NCBI GenBank assembly: GCA_045116675.1
Contig: JBGUMF010000057.1
Span: 1 to 46,815 of the forward strand
Source of the DNA: F23-D06 sp045116675
GTDB lineage: Bacteria; Bacteroidota; Bacteroidia; Bacteroidales; WCHB1-69
Direction: 5' to 3'
DNA: 46,815 bases
A model generated the notes under the pieces. The model was not told where the DNA came from, made no database searches, and was given only the letters and a program-made list of their open reading frames with translations. Of this stretch, positions 17,295-25,685 are shown piece after piece. A program made the position numbers and the translations under genes. Positions within the stretch are counted from its first letter, which is position 1. Every line of letters starts with the position of its first letter.

Positions 17295-17873
17295 ATGTTT
17301 CGGAAAACGGCTTTATTCCTGCTTTTGTTGGTGACGGCGTTCCAGTGCCTGGATGCGCAGGACACGCTTGTGTCCCGTAAACCGGTCGGGAAGGTGAAGC
17401 CGGCAGATTCGGTCAAAGTGGCCAAGCACAGTCCTACCACGGCCATGCTCTTGTCCATCATCCCCGGTGGCGGGCAGATTTACAACCGCAAGTACTGGAA
17501 ATTGCCCATCGTATATGGCACGCTGGCCGCATCCGGTTATTTTGTTTACTATTCGGCGGACAAGATGCTCTCGTTCAAGAATGAGTATATCAACCGGCGG
17601 GATGGCAATATTGAGTTGCTCAACCCCGATTATGCCCAGTATGAGAATGAGAATATCATCCAGCTGAAAAACGACTACCGTCGTAATCTGGAAATCGCCA
17701 TCGGCATCACGGCCATTCTATATGCGTTGAACATCATTGATGCCATGGTGGATGCGCACCTCTACTATTTCGATGTCTCCGATGATCTTTCGTTGCGGTG
17801 GACGCCGTCGGTGATGCCTTGTCTGGCGCGGAATACGATGTATTATGGTATCAGCCTCCAGCTGCGTTGGTGA
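17295..17873 (+). CDS. DUF5683 envelope protein
   Basis: 192 aa. Signal peptide MFRKTALFLLLLVTAFQCLDAQ, then a short linker and the DUF5683 core: SIIPGGGQIYNRKYWKLPIV (loop plus helix), a TM-like segment (GTLAASGYFVYYS), and a second hydrophobic segment (IAIGITAILYALNIIDAMVD). It ends with beta-rich residues finishing in Trp. Function unknown. The order parA-parB-DUF5683-dapB-lepB is recurrent in Bacteroidota. ATG 17295 is preferred over the GTG at 17283 because it gives a clean signal peptide. Confidence 0.88.
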   Translation: MFRKTALFLLLLVTAFQCLDAQDTLVSRKPVGKVKPADSVKVAKHSPTTAMLLSIIPGGGQIYNRKYWKLPIVYGTLAASGYFVYYSADKMLSFKNEYINRRDGNIELLNPDYAQYENENIIQLKNDYRRNLEIAIGITAILYALNIIDAMVDAHLYYFDVSDDLSLRWTPSVMPCLARNTMYYGISLQLRW

Positions 17874-17899
17874 AATTTTAATGATAAATTTTGGAAAAG

Positions 17900-18625
17900 A
17901 TGAAATTCGCTCTGTTAGGATATGGTAAAATGGGTCGTCAGATTGAGGCGTTACTGCGTCGCGACGGCCATGAGATTGTTGCCATTATAGACAATGAGGA
18001 GGATTGGTCGGCACGATGGTCGGCGTTCCTCACAGCGGATGTGGCCATTGATTTCTCCATGCCGTCGGTGGCGGAGAACAATATGAGACGTTGTTTTGAG
18101 AACCATATTCCCGTGGTGGTCGGCACCACGGGCTGGCATGACAAACTGTCTGATATGCTGGCGTTGTGCCGTAACTGTGACGGCTCGCTGGTGTATGGGT
18201 CCAATTTCAGCGTGGGGGCCAATCTCTTCATGCAGCTCAACCGGCAGTTGGCCGCCTGGATGGACAAGGAACCCCAGTACGGGGCTGGCATTGAGGAGAC
18301 CCATCACGTGACCAAGAAGGACGCGCCCAGCGGCACGGCGGTCACGTTGGCCAAGGGTCTGCTCTCGGAGGTGTCGCGTTATCAGCGGTGGCAGCTCGCC
18401 GACGGTACGCCCATGTCGGAGGATACCCTTCCCGTCACCGCGCACCGGGAGGGCTCGGTGACCGGCATCCATCAGGTGCGTTGGCATTCGGAGGAGGACG
18501 ACATCGTCATCATCCATCAGGCGCACAGCCGTCAGGGGTTCGCCCTTGGAGCGGTGAAGGCGGCGGTATGGCTCAAGGGGCATCCTGGCGTGTACGACTT
18601 TGCCGACATCGCCATGAATTTGTAA
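17900..18625 (+). CDS. dapB: 4-hydroxy-tetrahydrodipicolinate reductase
   Basis: 241 aa. Reduces 4-hydroxy-tetrahydrodipicolinate with NAD(P)H on the way to diaminopimelate and lysine. It starts with the dinucleotide loop LLGYGKMGR (the Bacteroidota variant of GAxGRMG). GTTGWHDK and NFSVGANLF follow, then the active-site ETHHVTKKDAPSGTA with the catalytic His and Lys and the substrate-binding PSGT. The shorter N-terminus compared with E. coli is normal for the phylum. ATG 17900 is chosen over TTG 17891. Supplies peptidoglycan cross-links, fitting the envelope genes around it. Confidence 0.96.
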   Translation: MKFALLGYGKMGRQIEALLRRDGHEIVAIIDNEEDWSARWSAFLTADVAIDFSMPSVAENNMRRCFENHIPVVVGTTGWHDKLSDMLALCRNCDGSLVYGSNFSVGANLFMQLNRQLAAWMDKEPQYGAGIEETHHVTKKDAPSGTAVTLAKGLLSEVSRYQRWQLADGTPMSEDTLPVTAHREGSVTGIHQVRWHSEEDDIVIIHQAHSRQGFALGAVKAAVWLKGHPGVYDFADIAMNL

Positions 18626-18664
18626 GCTAAAAACTTTTTAATAACACGTAATTTCATATTTCGT

Positions 18665-20305
18665 ATGTTTATATCAACAACAGCCCTTATCGTTATCCTT
18701 GTTATCGCCTTTGTCGGTTGGCAGGTTGGTTTGTGGAAGATTTTTAAGAAGGCGGATCTCAAACCCTGGTTATCCGTGGTGCCATTTTATAATATATGGC
18801 TTTGGATCCGCAAGGTGATTGATCGTCCCTGGTGGTGGATGCTGCTGTTCCTGGTTCCCTATCTCGGCATCTTCATGTTCTTTTACATGGTGTGGGAGAC
18901 CATCCATCAGTTCAGGAAAAACGGATATCTTCCATTGATTCTGGGCACCCTCTTCTTTTTTGTATATCTGCCATACTTGGGCTTTTCCAAGAGGGAACAG
19001 TTTGTGCCGCGGGCTGAACTTCCCGAAGTCAAGAAGAGCAGCGCCCGCTCATGGATTGACGCGCTGATTTTCGCTGTGGCCGCCGCTTACATTATCCGGG
19101 CCTGCTGGTTCGAGCTATATACGATTCCCACATCCTCCATGGAGAGTTCCCTTATGGTAGGTGATTTCCTCTCTGTCAGCAAGCTTGCCTATGGTGTGCG
19201 CGTGCCCAACACGCCCATTGCAGTGCCGTTTGTGCATAACAAGCTGCCAGGCACGAAATACGCCAAATCCTATTCCGAGATTATAAAACTGCCGTATCTG
19301 CGTACCAAACCGATTCACAAGGTGAAGAACAACGATGTGGTGGTATTCAATTATCCCGATGGCGACACGGTGGCCCTGGAACGCCAGGCTGAAAGTTACT
19401 ATGCCATTGTGCGTGAGTTTGAGGCGATGTTCAACCCGGATGCCTCACCGGCGGAGAAGCAGAACAATTACTATCGCTATTCGCCGGAAACCATTGCCGG
19501 TTATCTGGCAAAATACCCCGGCACCTATTATCCGGGTAAGGGACGCGATGTGGTGAAGAAGGAGTATCATGTGGTGGCCCGTCCGGTGGACAAGCGCGAG
19601 AATTACGTCAAACGCTGTATTGCCATCCCCGGCGATGAGCTGCAGATTGTGGACCGCCAGGTGATGATCAACGGGAAAGCCGCCACCAACCCCAAACGCA
19701 TCCAGTATTCGTATCTGGTGTATCACCCGACCGGAATGCAGCTGTCGGCAAAAAAACGGCATGAGCTGAATATCAATGAGGAGGATGCCCAGCGTTTTGA
19801 CCAGTATACGGCTCTCTACCGGTTGAATGCGGAGCAGCGCACGAAAATCGAAAAGATGGGCTATGTGGTCAAGCTGATAACGGACACGCTCGGCGGCTAC
19901 GACCCCTCCGTGTTCCCTCATTCGCCGAATTATCCGTGGAATAAGGATCATTTTGGCCCGCTGGTTGTCCCCTCCAAGGGCATGACGGTGAATATCGACC
20001 AACAGAATATCGTTCTGTATGAGCAGATTATCCGCCAATACGAAGGCAATAAGCTGGAGGTGAAAAACGGCAAGGTCTATATCAATGATAAGGAAGCATC
20101 CTCTTATACCTTCAAGATGGACTATTATTTTATGATGGGTGACAACCGCCACAATTCGGCGGACTCCCGTTTCTGGGGTTTTGTGCCTGAAGACCATATC
20201 GTAGGGAAGGCCTCGGTGGTGTGGCTGTCAGTGGACAAGTTCAAAGAGTTTGGTGAGAAGGGCAAGATTCGATGGAACCGGATGTTTAAAAAGATTAAAA
20301 TGTAA
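18665..20305 (+). CDS. lepB: signal peptidase I with N-terminal DUF5684-like membrane region
   Basis: 546 aa, the enlarged Bacteroidota form. The first about 105 residues contain three or more TM helices (DUF5684-like, with KPWLSVVPFYNIWLWIRKV). A further TM at about 131-148 leads into the S26 domain. The catalytic Ser is S158 in TIPTSSMESSLMVGD and the general-base Lys is K316 in YVKRCIAIPGDE. MGDNRHNSADSRFWGFVPED (about 490-510) is the box E region. About 170 residues are inserted between K316 and box E. It cleaves signal peptides on the periplasmic face, and many products in this window carry such peptides. Confidence 0.96.
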   Translation: MFISTTALIVILVIAFVGWQVGLWKIFKKADLKPWLSVVPFYNIWLWIRKVIDRPWWWMLLFLVPYLGIFMFFYMVWETIHQFRKNGYLPLILGTLFFFVYLPYLGFSKREQFVPRAELPEVKKSSARSWIDALIFAVAAAYIIRACWFELYTIPTSSMESSLMVGDFLSVSKLAYGVRVPNTPIAVPFVHNKLPGTKYAKSYSEIIKLPYLRTKPIHKVKNNDVVVFNYPDGDTVALERQAESYYAIVREFEAMFNPDASPAEKQNNYYRYSPETIAGYLAKYPGTYYPGKGRDVVKKEYHVVARPVDKRENYVKRCIAIPGDELQIVDRQVMINGKAATNPKRIQYSYLVYHPTGMQLSAKKRHELNINEEDAQRFDQYTALYRLNAEQRTKIEKMGYVVKLITDTLGGYDPSVFPHSPNYPWNKDHFGPLVVPSKGMTVNIDQQNIVLYEQIIRQYEGNKLEVKNGKVYINDKEASSYTFKMDYYFMMGDNRHNSADSRFWGFVPEDHIVGKASVVWLSVDKFKEFGEKGKIRWNRMFKKIKM

Positions 20306-20310
20306 CAGAT

Positions 20311-21348
20311 ATGAAAAAATGGATTCTCTTCGTGCTATGCCTCCTGGCGATGTCGTTGTATGCCCAGGTGGACACGGTCGGCTTTAATGCGACCGACAAA
20401 CAGGGACGTAAGCAGGGCCCGTGGAAGAAATACCAGAACGGGAAACTGTTTTACGAGGGCAGCTTCAAGGACAATGTGCCCGTCGGCACCTTCCGCTATT
20501 ACTTCCCGGATGGCAAATTGAAGAGTGTCTCCGAATTCCAGCAGGGCGTCCACAAGGTGAAGACCATCATCTATCATCCGAATGGGAAAATCGCCTCGGA
20601 AGGCGTTTTCGTGGATCAGATTAAGGATGGATTGTGGAACTATTATGCCAAGAATGGCAATCTGATAACTGTGGAAAATTATGCAATGGGCAAAAAAACG
20701 GGCGAGTGGAAGACGTTCTCTCAAGAAGATGGGGCCTTGTTGGAAATCACGCATTATCTGGATGATAAAAAGAGCGGGGACCATATCACCTACTACACAG
20801 ATGGGAACCCATGCTTGGAGGAACATTATGTGGATGGGCTGCTGAATGGCAAGTCCACCTCCTATCTGCCGAAAAAGGTAGTCTCCTGTACGGGCCATTA
20901 TCTGAAAGGAAAACGCATCGGGGATTGGGACTACCACGACATCAACGGGAAAATACGCACTACGGAGGAATACGTCAATGGACGCGTGCAGAAGACATAC
21001 ATATATATATATCGTCAGGGAGCTCCGCAGAAATTGAATCAGGATCTTATCGCCTATTTTATAAAAAAAGGGGAGAAAACAAACCTTGTACTCCGCAACG
21101 GGAATGTCCTCACACAGGATGAGGATTTGAATGATTTGGCCTTATGGGTTGATTTTCTGAATTTTACAAGGGTTTCGCCCCGGATTTTGGCGGCCAATCG
21201 GGCCATCGCAGGCTACAAGTCGGTAGCAGATTCCGATGGCGCGATTATCGTGAAGTTGAGGCCGGCCCCTTCGGAAGAGGTTTATGCCGAGGGGTTGGAG
21301 GCCAAAATGGTGAAAGCTCTTTTCAATACGGAAAAGCCGAAAGAATAG
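20311..21348 (+). CDS. YwqK/MORN-like repeat protein, secreted
   Basis: 345 aa with signal peptide MKKWILFVLCLLAMSLYAQ. The body has at least seven repeats of about 22-25 residues of the form G.W..Y..NG.L..EG...  (for example GPWKKYQNGKLFYEGSF, GTFRYYFPDGKLKSVSEF, GLWNYYAKNGNLITVENY), typical of 'toxin-antitoxin system YwqK family antitoxin' annotations. That label comes from a Bacillus protein and says little here, since no toxin partner is present and the protein is exported. The C-terminal about 90 residues lack repeats. It starts 5 nt after lepB and ends the operon. Confidence 0.8.
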   Translation: MKKWILFVLCLLAMSLYAQVDTVGFNATDKQGRKQGPWKKYQNGKLFYEGSFKDNVPVGTFRYYFPDGKLKSVSEFQQGVHKVKTIIYHPNGKIASEGVFVDQIKDGLWNYYAKNGNLITVENYAMGKKTGEWKTFSQEDGALLEITHYLDDKKSGDHITYYTDGNPCLEEHYVDGLLNGKSTSYLPKKVVSCTGHYLKGKRIGDWDYHDINGKIRTTEEYVNGRVQKTYIYIYRQGAPQKLNQDLIAYFIKKGEKTNLVLRNGNVLTQDEDLNDLALWVDFLNFTRVSPRILAANRAIAGYKSVADSDGAIIVKLRPAPSEEVYAEGLEAKMVKALFNTEKPKE

Positions 21349-21357
21349 TTTGTTTTT

Positions 21358-21375
21358 GTCGGGCGATCGCCAGAC
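21358..21375. other. imperfect 18-bp palindrome between convergent genes
   Basis: A perfect GGCGATCGCC (21362-21371) is flanked by GTC and GAC with one mismatched pair. It fills the gap between the YwqK-like stop and the CHU_C gene stop. Seven of eight bases before it are T, but none follow on the plus strand, and on the minus strand it is followed by A residues. It may be a bidirectional 3'-end hairpin. Confidence 0.4.
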
Positions 21376-23448
21376 TTAGTACAGCAACGTTACCGTACCT
21401 TCTTTAATAATCGGACTGGATTCTCCCGGGATGTAGTATGAGATCTTATAGACATACACGCCCGTGGGGCAGATTTTGCCGTTCAGCCGCCCGTCCCATC
21501 CCGCGTTGGGATCGCTGGTGTGGAAGACCATCTGGCCTTGCCGTGAAAAAATGGAGAACCGGTAGGTCCCGTCGTTGGGCATGAAGCTGTTCATCGGCTT
21601 GAAGATGTTGTTGTGTATGCTTAACGGGGTGAATGCGTTAGGAATATAGAATCCGGGGCGCTGCTCCACGGTGACGCGGTTGGAGGCGGAGGTGTCTTGG
21701 AACCCGTAGTCGTTGGGGTTCTCATCGGCAATCACATAATAGGTGAACTTGGAGCCCAACTCGTACAGGGTGGACACATCGTCAAAATAGCTGGTTCCGG
21801 CGGTGGCGTTAATCTCGCTGAAGATGGATTCCCCTTCGATACGGCGGTTGATGCGGTATTGCGATACGCCGCCATCCCAAATCCCGTAGTTGTTCCAGTT
21901 GATGATGTTCTCCAGGTGAGAGGCCTTGGCGGTTAGCAGGATGTTGTGGGCGATGTTGGAGTATCCGGCCTCCAGTCCACAGCTATTGGTGATGTATGTC
22001 TGATAGTAGTATATGTTCTTGTTGAAATCGGCGGTCGCATCCTCAAATTGGTAGGCGGCCACGGATGTCTGATAAGATTTTGTCTCTATGGGGGTGAAGT
22101 TGATGCCGTCATCGCTGCGCTGGAGGGTGATTTTCTGGAATTCCAGCGTGTCACCGCTGGTATGCACGCGCACCTCGATATGGTGGTCGTCTTTGACGGT
22201 CACCGACCGGATATAGGAGAAATCGATGGATTCGTCGGCCACCAGCTCGAAGTTCACCCGTTCGCTGCTGGCGGTGATGGTGCCCGTCTGGTTCACCACG
22301 CGAACGAAGACCCGATAGGGTTGGTTGAGGGAGAGGTTTTCAACCGAATAGGAATTGGTGGTACTGGTCCCGGCCAGCTGGTAGGTGGCTCCGTTGTCCG
22401 TGCTCAACCATACGTCATAACGGTCGATGCCGTCATCCAGGTTCCGGTATGCCGTCCACGACAATTTGGCCTTCCGCAGGCAGGCATCCGGCGTGACGGA
22501 AAGTTGCATTCCGCTCTGGGGATTGTTGGTGATGATGGAGGCGTTGGAACGGGGAAAACAGGAGTCGAACACGCTGAGGTAGTAGTCACGTCCGGCTCCG
22601 TTGGGGTCAATGTAGTAGGTCTGGTTGTAAACGGTGGCCAGCTCCTCATGAGGGTCATTGATATAGACGATGTATCCCTTCATGTAGGGGTCTTGCGCGT
22701 GGAATCCTAACTGTATCTGATTGTCTTCCAAATAACTGACACTGTCTAATATGGGCAGGCGGGGTTCTGTGTGGTCGATGACGGTGGCTTGCTTGGTGGA
22801 GGACATGAACTGGCAGTTGCACAGAGATTGGGAACCGTCGATAAGCGGGATGTAGTATTTGTGGTCAATGCCGATGGCATAGTCGATGGTGGTTTCGCAC
22901 ACATCGGCCAGGTCCAGGTAGGTATTGACGGTGTTTGGCACCGAGTCGGAGATGGTGAAGGCGTTTTCAAACGCTCGCCGTTTGTAAATATAGAATTTCG
23001 AGCCCCAGCTGTTGTCCAGTTGCGCCATGGGACTTCCCCAAGTGAGTTCGGCATCTACCCCGATGTCCCCGTTTTGCAAGTTGACCGTTCGGGTGGAGAT
23101 TTGCAGTTCCAGGGTGCGGATGGTGTCGGAGTAGGCCAGCTCACCGTTGGCGTTTTTGGCTACGATGAAGCAGGCGAAGGTGCTGGTGCTGCCTGCCATG
23201 GGGATGACCTTGTCGCCAAAGCTGTAGGGATGATAGGTGGCGGTGGTGACAATAGAGTCCACCATGGTGTTATTGCAGTAGAAATAGTAGGTGGTGATTT
23301 GAAGGTTGGCAGCGTTGGCGGGGTTTTTCCAGAAGACTTTCAGTTGCGTGTTGTCATAGATGGTGATGCATTGCATGGCCGGTGGTTCGAAGGCGAAACC
23401 GACACAGGTCATACATAGGAATAGAAACGTGCCTATAAAAGTTTTCAT
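21376..23448 (-). CDS. secreted fibronectin-III protein with CHU_C (T9SS type B) domain
   Basis: 690 aa. Signal peptide MKTFIGTFLFLCMTCVGFAF. Several fibronectin type III-like sandwiches follow (about 20-120, 225-310, 315-410, 410-505, 505-595), with phrases such as KLSWTAYRNLDDGIDRYDVW and QPYRVFVRVVN. The C-terminal about 90 residues (IPNAFTPLSIHNNIFKP ... FSIFSRQGQMVFHT ... GWDGRLNGKICPTGVYVYKI) are the gliding-motility-associated CHU_C domain, a type B T9SS signal. Expected to be delivered to the cell surface or medium; the FN3 domains suggest adhesion or binding. Last gene of the sigma-factor operon. Confidence 0.88.
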   Translation of the reverse strand: MKTFIGTFLFLCMTCVGFAFEPPAMQCITIYDNTQLKVFWKNPANAANLQITTYYFYCNNTMVDSIVTTATYHPYSFGDKVIPMAGSTSTFACFIVAKNANGELAYSDTIRTLELQISTRTVNLQNGDIGVDAELTWGSPMAQLDNSWGSKFYIYKRRAFENAFTISDSVPNTVNTYLDLADVCETTIDYAIGIDHKYYIPLIDGSQSLCNCQFMSSTKQATVIDHTEPRLPILDSVSYLEDNQIQLGFHAQDPYMKGYIVYINDPHEELATVYNQTYYIDPNGAGRDYYLSVFDSCFPRSNASIITNNPQSGMQLSVTPDACLRKAKLSWTAYRNLDDGIDRYDVWLSTDNGATYQLAGTSTTNSYSVENLSLNQPYRVFVRVVNQTGTITASSERVNFELVADESIDFSYIRSVTVKDDHHIEVRVHTSGDTLEFQKITLQRSDDGINFTPIETKSYQTSVAAYQFEDATADFNKNIYYYQTYITNSCGLEAGYSNIAHNILLTAKASHLENIINWNNYGIWDGGVSQYRINRRIEGESIFSEINATAGTSYFDDVSTLYELGSKFTYYVIADENPNDYGFQDTSASNRVTVEQRPGFYIPNAFTPLSIHNNIFKPMNSFMPNDGTYRFSIFSRQGQMVFHTSDPNAGWDGRLNGKICPTGVYVYKISYYIPGESSPIIKEGTVTLLY

Positions 23449-23469
23449 CTGTCAAAAATCAATACAACC

Positions 23470-24747
23470 TCATTTAACGATAACTTGGGTGAAATTATTG
23501 TAGGACAAATATTTTTTCGCCAAAGTCTGGATACGGTCGGGGGTGATTTCACGGATATGGCGCATCATGGTCGGGAATTCCTCCTCCGAAAGGCCGAATG
23601 ACTGCCAGAAGGCGTATTTCTTCATGTAAGAGACGGAGTTTTCCACATCGCGCAGCATATCTCCGATGATATAGTTCCGGGCCGCATCCAATTCCGATGC
23701 TGGCATGGGCTCGTCCTGCATCCGCTGCATCTCTTCAAAGCAGGCTTGTATGGCGGCTTCGGCGTCAGGCGCGTTTACGTTGCTGTCAATGATGAAGAGC
23801 GATTGGCTTTCGAAATAGACACTTCCAGACGACACACCGTACGTGAAGCCTTCCTTCTCGCGCAGCCTTTGCATCAGCCGGGAACCGAAATAGCCGCCCA
23901 ACAGGGTGGAAAGGATGGAGAAATCGCGCTTGTCAGAATCCAGATAGCCGATATTGGGCATTCCCAGGTTTATGGAGGCCTGTACGGCGGTGGGGATGCT
24001 GCCCTGAATGAGTGGTGTCCTGTCGGCCGGTAAAGCAATAGGCCCAAAGGAAGGGACCGCTTTCCCCGAGGGGATCCGGGAGAAGAGGTCGCCAAGAAGC
24101 TGCCGTAGTCCGTCGTCCAGATTCCCGGTGGCGAAAATCGTGATGTTCTCGGCTACGAAAGTCTCCTGATGATAGGCTTTCATCTGATCGGCGGTGATGG
24201 CAGATAAGAGCTCTTTGGTGGAGATTTGTCCGGCAGTGACGGCATCGCCGAACATGGCGTGAAGCAGTAGCTGAGTAGCCCGGAATTCCGTTTTCTGCTC
24301 GTTGTATTCCAGATCTTTGATGCGTATGTTCCGATACAGGGACAAATTCTCGTCACGGTATTCAGGGGTGGAGAGGAATTCAAAGATGAGGGGCAGGATG
24401 CCCGCCATCTTGTATTTGGGAACCGAAACGGAAATGTTGACCCACTCCAGCGTCTGCGAAACGGTGTAGTATGTGCCATGGAAGTCCAGCAAGCCGGCAA
24501 TCTCGTTGGCCGAGTGCCGTGGGGAGCTCTCTTTCAGCAGCGAATAGGTGAACAGGGCCAGATGTTTCTGACGCTCGTAGAGGGTGCCCGCTTTCACACG
24601 AATGAGCAGGTGGATGAGGTCCAACTGCTCGTTCGGGAATATATAAAAAGGAATCTGATTGGGCAGATATTGTAGTGTGGGAGGCTGAAGCCTGATTTGG
24701 TCGATAGGCTGGATGACGGGTGGGGTGGACCTGTCGGGTGCGTGCAT
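23470..24747 (-). CDS. M16-family peptidase homologue without zinc motif
   Basis: 425 aa, one LuxS/MPP-like M16B unit with two halves. Where catalytic members have HxxEH, this protein has LFTYSLLKESS followed by the conserved SANEIAGLLDFHG, so no zinc site. It does keep the Arg-Tyr pair region, LREKEGFTYGVSSGSVYFES, used by the non-catalytic partner subunit to hold substrate ends. No signal peptide is evident, so likely cytoplasmic unless exported otherwise. It would be expected to pair with an HxxEH subunit, not found in the window. It starts 6 nt after the membrane CHU_C protein gene, so it is in the sigma operon. Confidence 0.88.
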   Translation of the reverse strand: MHAPDRSTPPVIQPIDQIRLQPPTLQYLPNQIPFYIFPNEQLDLIHLLIRVKAGTLYERQKHLALFTYSLLKESSPRHSANEIAGLLDFHGTYYTVSQTLEWVNISVSVPKYKMAGILPLIFEFLSTPEYRDENLSLYRNIRIKDLEYNEQKTEFRATQLLLHAMFGDAVTAGQISTKELLSAITADQMKAYHQETFVAENITIFATGNLDDGLRQLLGDLFSRIPSGKAVPSFGPIALPADRTPLIQGSIPTAVQASINLGMPNIGYLDSDKRDFSILSTLLGGYFGSRLMQRLREKEGFTYGVSSGSVYFESQSLFIIDSNVNAPDAEAAIQACFEEMQRMQDEPMPASELDAARNYIIGDMLRDVENSVSYMKKYAFWQSFGLSEEEFPTMMRHIREITPDRIQTLAKKYLSYNNFTQVIVK

Positions 24748-24753
24748 GGGTGA

Positions 24754-25674
24754 TTATTTGAGAAGTGTGATGGTGCCCTTTTGGAATTTCGGGTTGTCCT
24801 TGATTTTAAAACGGATGGTGTAAATGTAAACACCGGGAGCTAAAGGAGAACCGGTGTTTTGTATTCTTCCGTTCCAACCTTCGTTGATGTCGCGGGTGTG
24901 GAAGACAAGCTGACCGTTTCGGGTAAAAACGTTTAGCTCAAAAGTGTTGGCGTCAATTGTGTAGTTGACGGAATCGGCAAAGACGTAGAATTTTTCATTC
25001 TTGCCATCTCCGTTGGGTGAAAAGGCATTCGGTGCCCAGAATGAATTGGGCAGTTCGTTGTTTCGGGCACTCTTCAGGGGTTCGGTTGGGGCATTCTCCA
25101 TATCAATGTCCGCAATGGCTTCTTCAGGCTGTTGGATAGGTCTGTTGATGCTTGGTATTTCCGTATTGGACGAAAGGACAGGTTGGATGGTCCCGGTACC
25201 CGATTTCGGCTGCATGTTGAAGGTGACGGGTGCGGCGGGGATGTTGTTGCGGACGGGTGCCACGGCGACAACGGGTTCCGCCTTCGGAATGTTAACGACA
25301 GCGACCATGGGGGTGCTGGTCTCCTCCGTCTGTATAGCCGGTGCCACAGGTGTGGTGTTGACCTCGCGGATTTGCGCAGGTTGTGCGGTGGGAATGTCTT
25401 GTGTCGGTGTGGCGGGGGCAATCTCCTGTGTGACAGACACCGTCTGAGCCGGCGTTACGGCCACATCGGAGTGGCGGTTGCCCATGGTGCTTACCAGCAC
25501 AACGGCGGTGATGGCGGCGACGGTTGTCAGTCCGCCGAGGCTGTAGCCCGCAATGCGGCGCGCAAGACGGCCTTTGTTATATCTCACCACCTTAGGATTT
25601 TGGGAAACGGCTTCCCAGCCCGCTTCATCCGTGGGGGATTGGTATTGTTCAAACTGCGTTTTCAGATCTTTCAT
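24754..25674 (-). CDS. membrane-anchored CHU_C protein in the anti-sigma position
   Basis: 306 aa. Residues 1-40 are soluble and charged (MKDLKTQFEQYQSPTDEAGW ... YNKGRLARR), resembling the short cytoplasmic part of Bacteroidota anti-sigma factors with a conserved Trp (W20). One TM segment (about 41-63) follows, with basic residues before it, placing the C-terminus in the periplasm. A linker of about 140 residues rich in Pro, Thr, Ala and Val comes next. The C-terminal about 90 residues (FWAPNAFSPNGDGKNEKFYV ... GWNGRIQNTGSPLAPGVYIY) are a CHU_C domain. The gene lies 11 nt after the sigma factor gene. Anti-sigma function is inferred from position and topology. ATG 25674 is chosen over TTG 25689. 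Confidence 0.82.
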   Translation of the reverse strand: MKDLKTQFEQYQSPTDEAGWEAVSQNPKVVRYNKGRLARRIAGYSLGGLTTVAAITAVVLVSTMGNRHSDVAVTPAQTVSVTQEIAPATPTQDIPTAQPAQIREVNTTPVAPAIQTEETSTPMVAVVNIPKAEPVVAVAPVRNNIPAAPVTFNMQPKSGTGTIQPVLSSNTEIPSINRPIQQPEEAIADIDMENAPTEPLKSARNNELPNSFWAPNAFSPNGDGKNEKFYVFADSVNYTIDANTFELNVFTRNGQLVFHTRDINEGWNGRIQNTGSPLAPGVYIYTIRFKIKDNPKFQKGTITLLK

Positions 25675-25685
25675 ATATAATGGGT

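Noticed and set aside
15434..17461. A 675-codon minus-strand frame over parA/parB
   Set aside because: Shadow of the high-GC third positions of parA and parB; no domain.
18301..18316. parS-like site around CATCACGTGACC
   Set aside because: Only the central CACGTG matches; flanks do not fit the parS palindrome and it lies inside dapB.
20996..21012. TA-rich run (ATACATATATATATAT) as a slippage or regulatory site
   Set aside because: It lies within the coding frame of the YwqK-like protein, which stays open on both sides; it encodes Tyr-Ile repeats.
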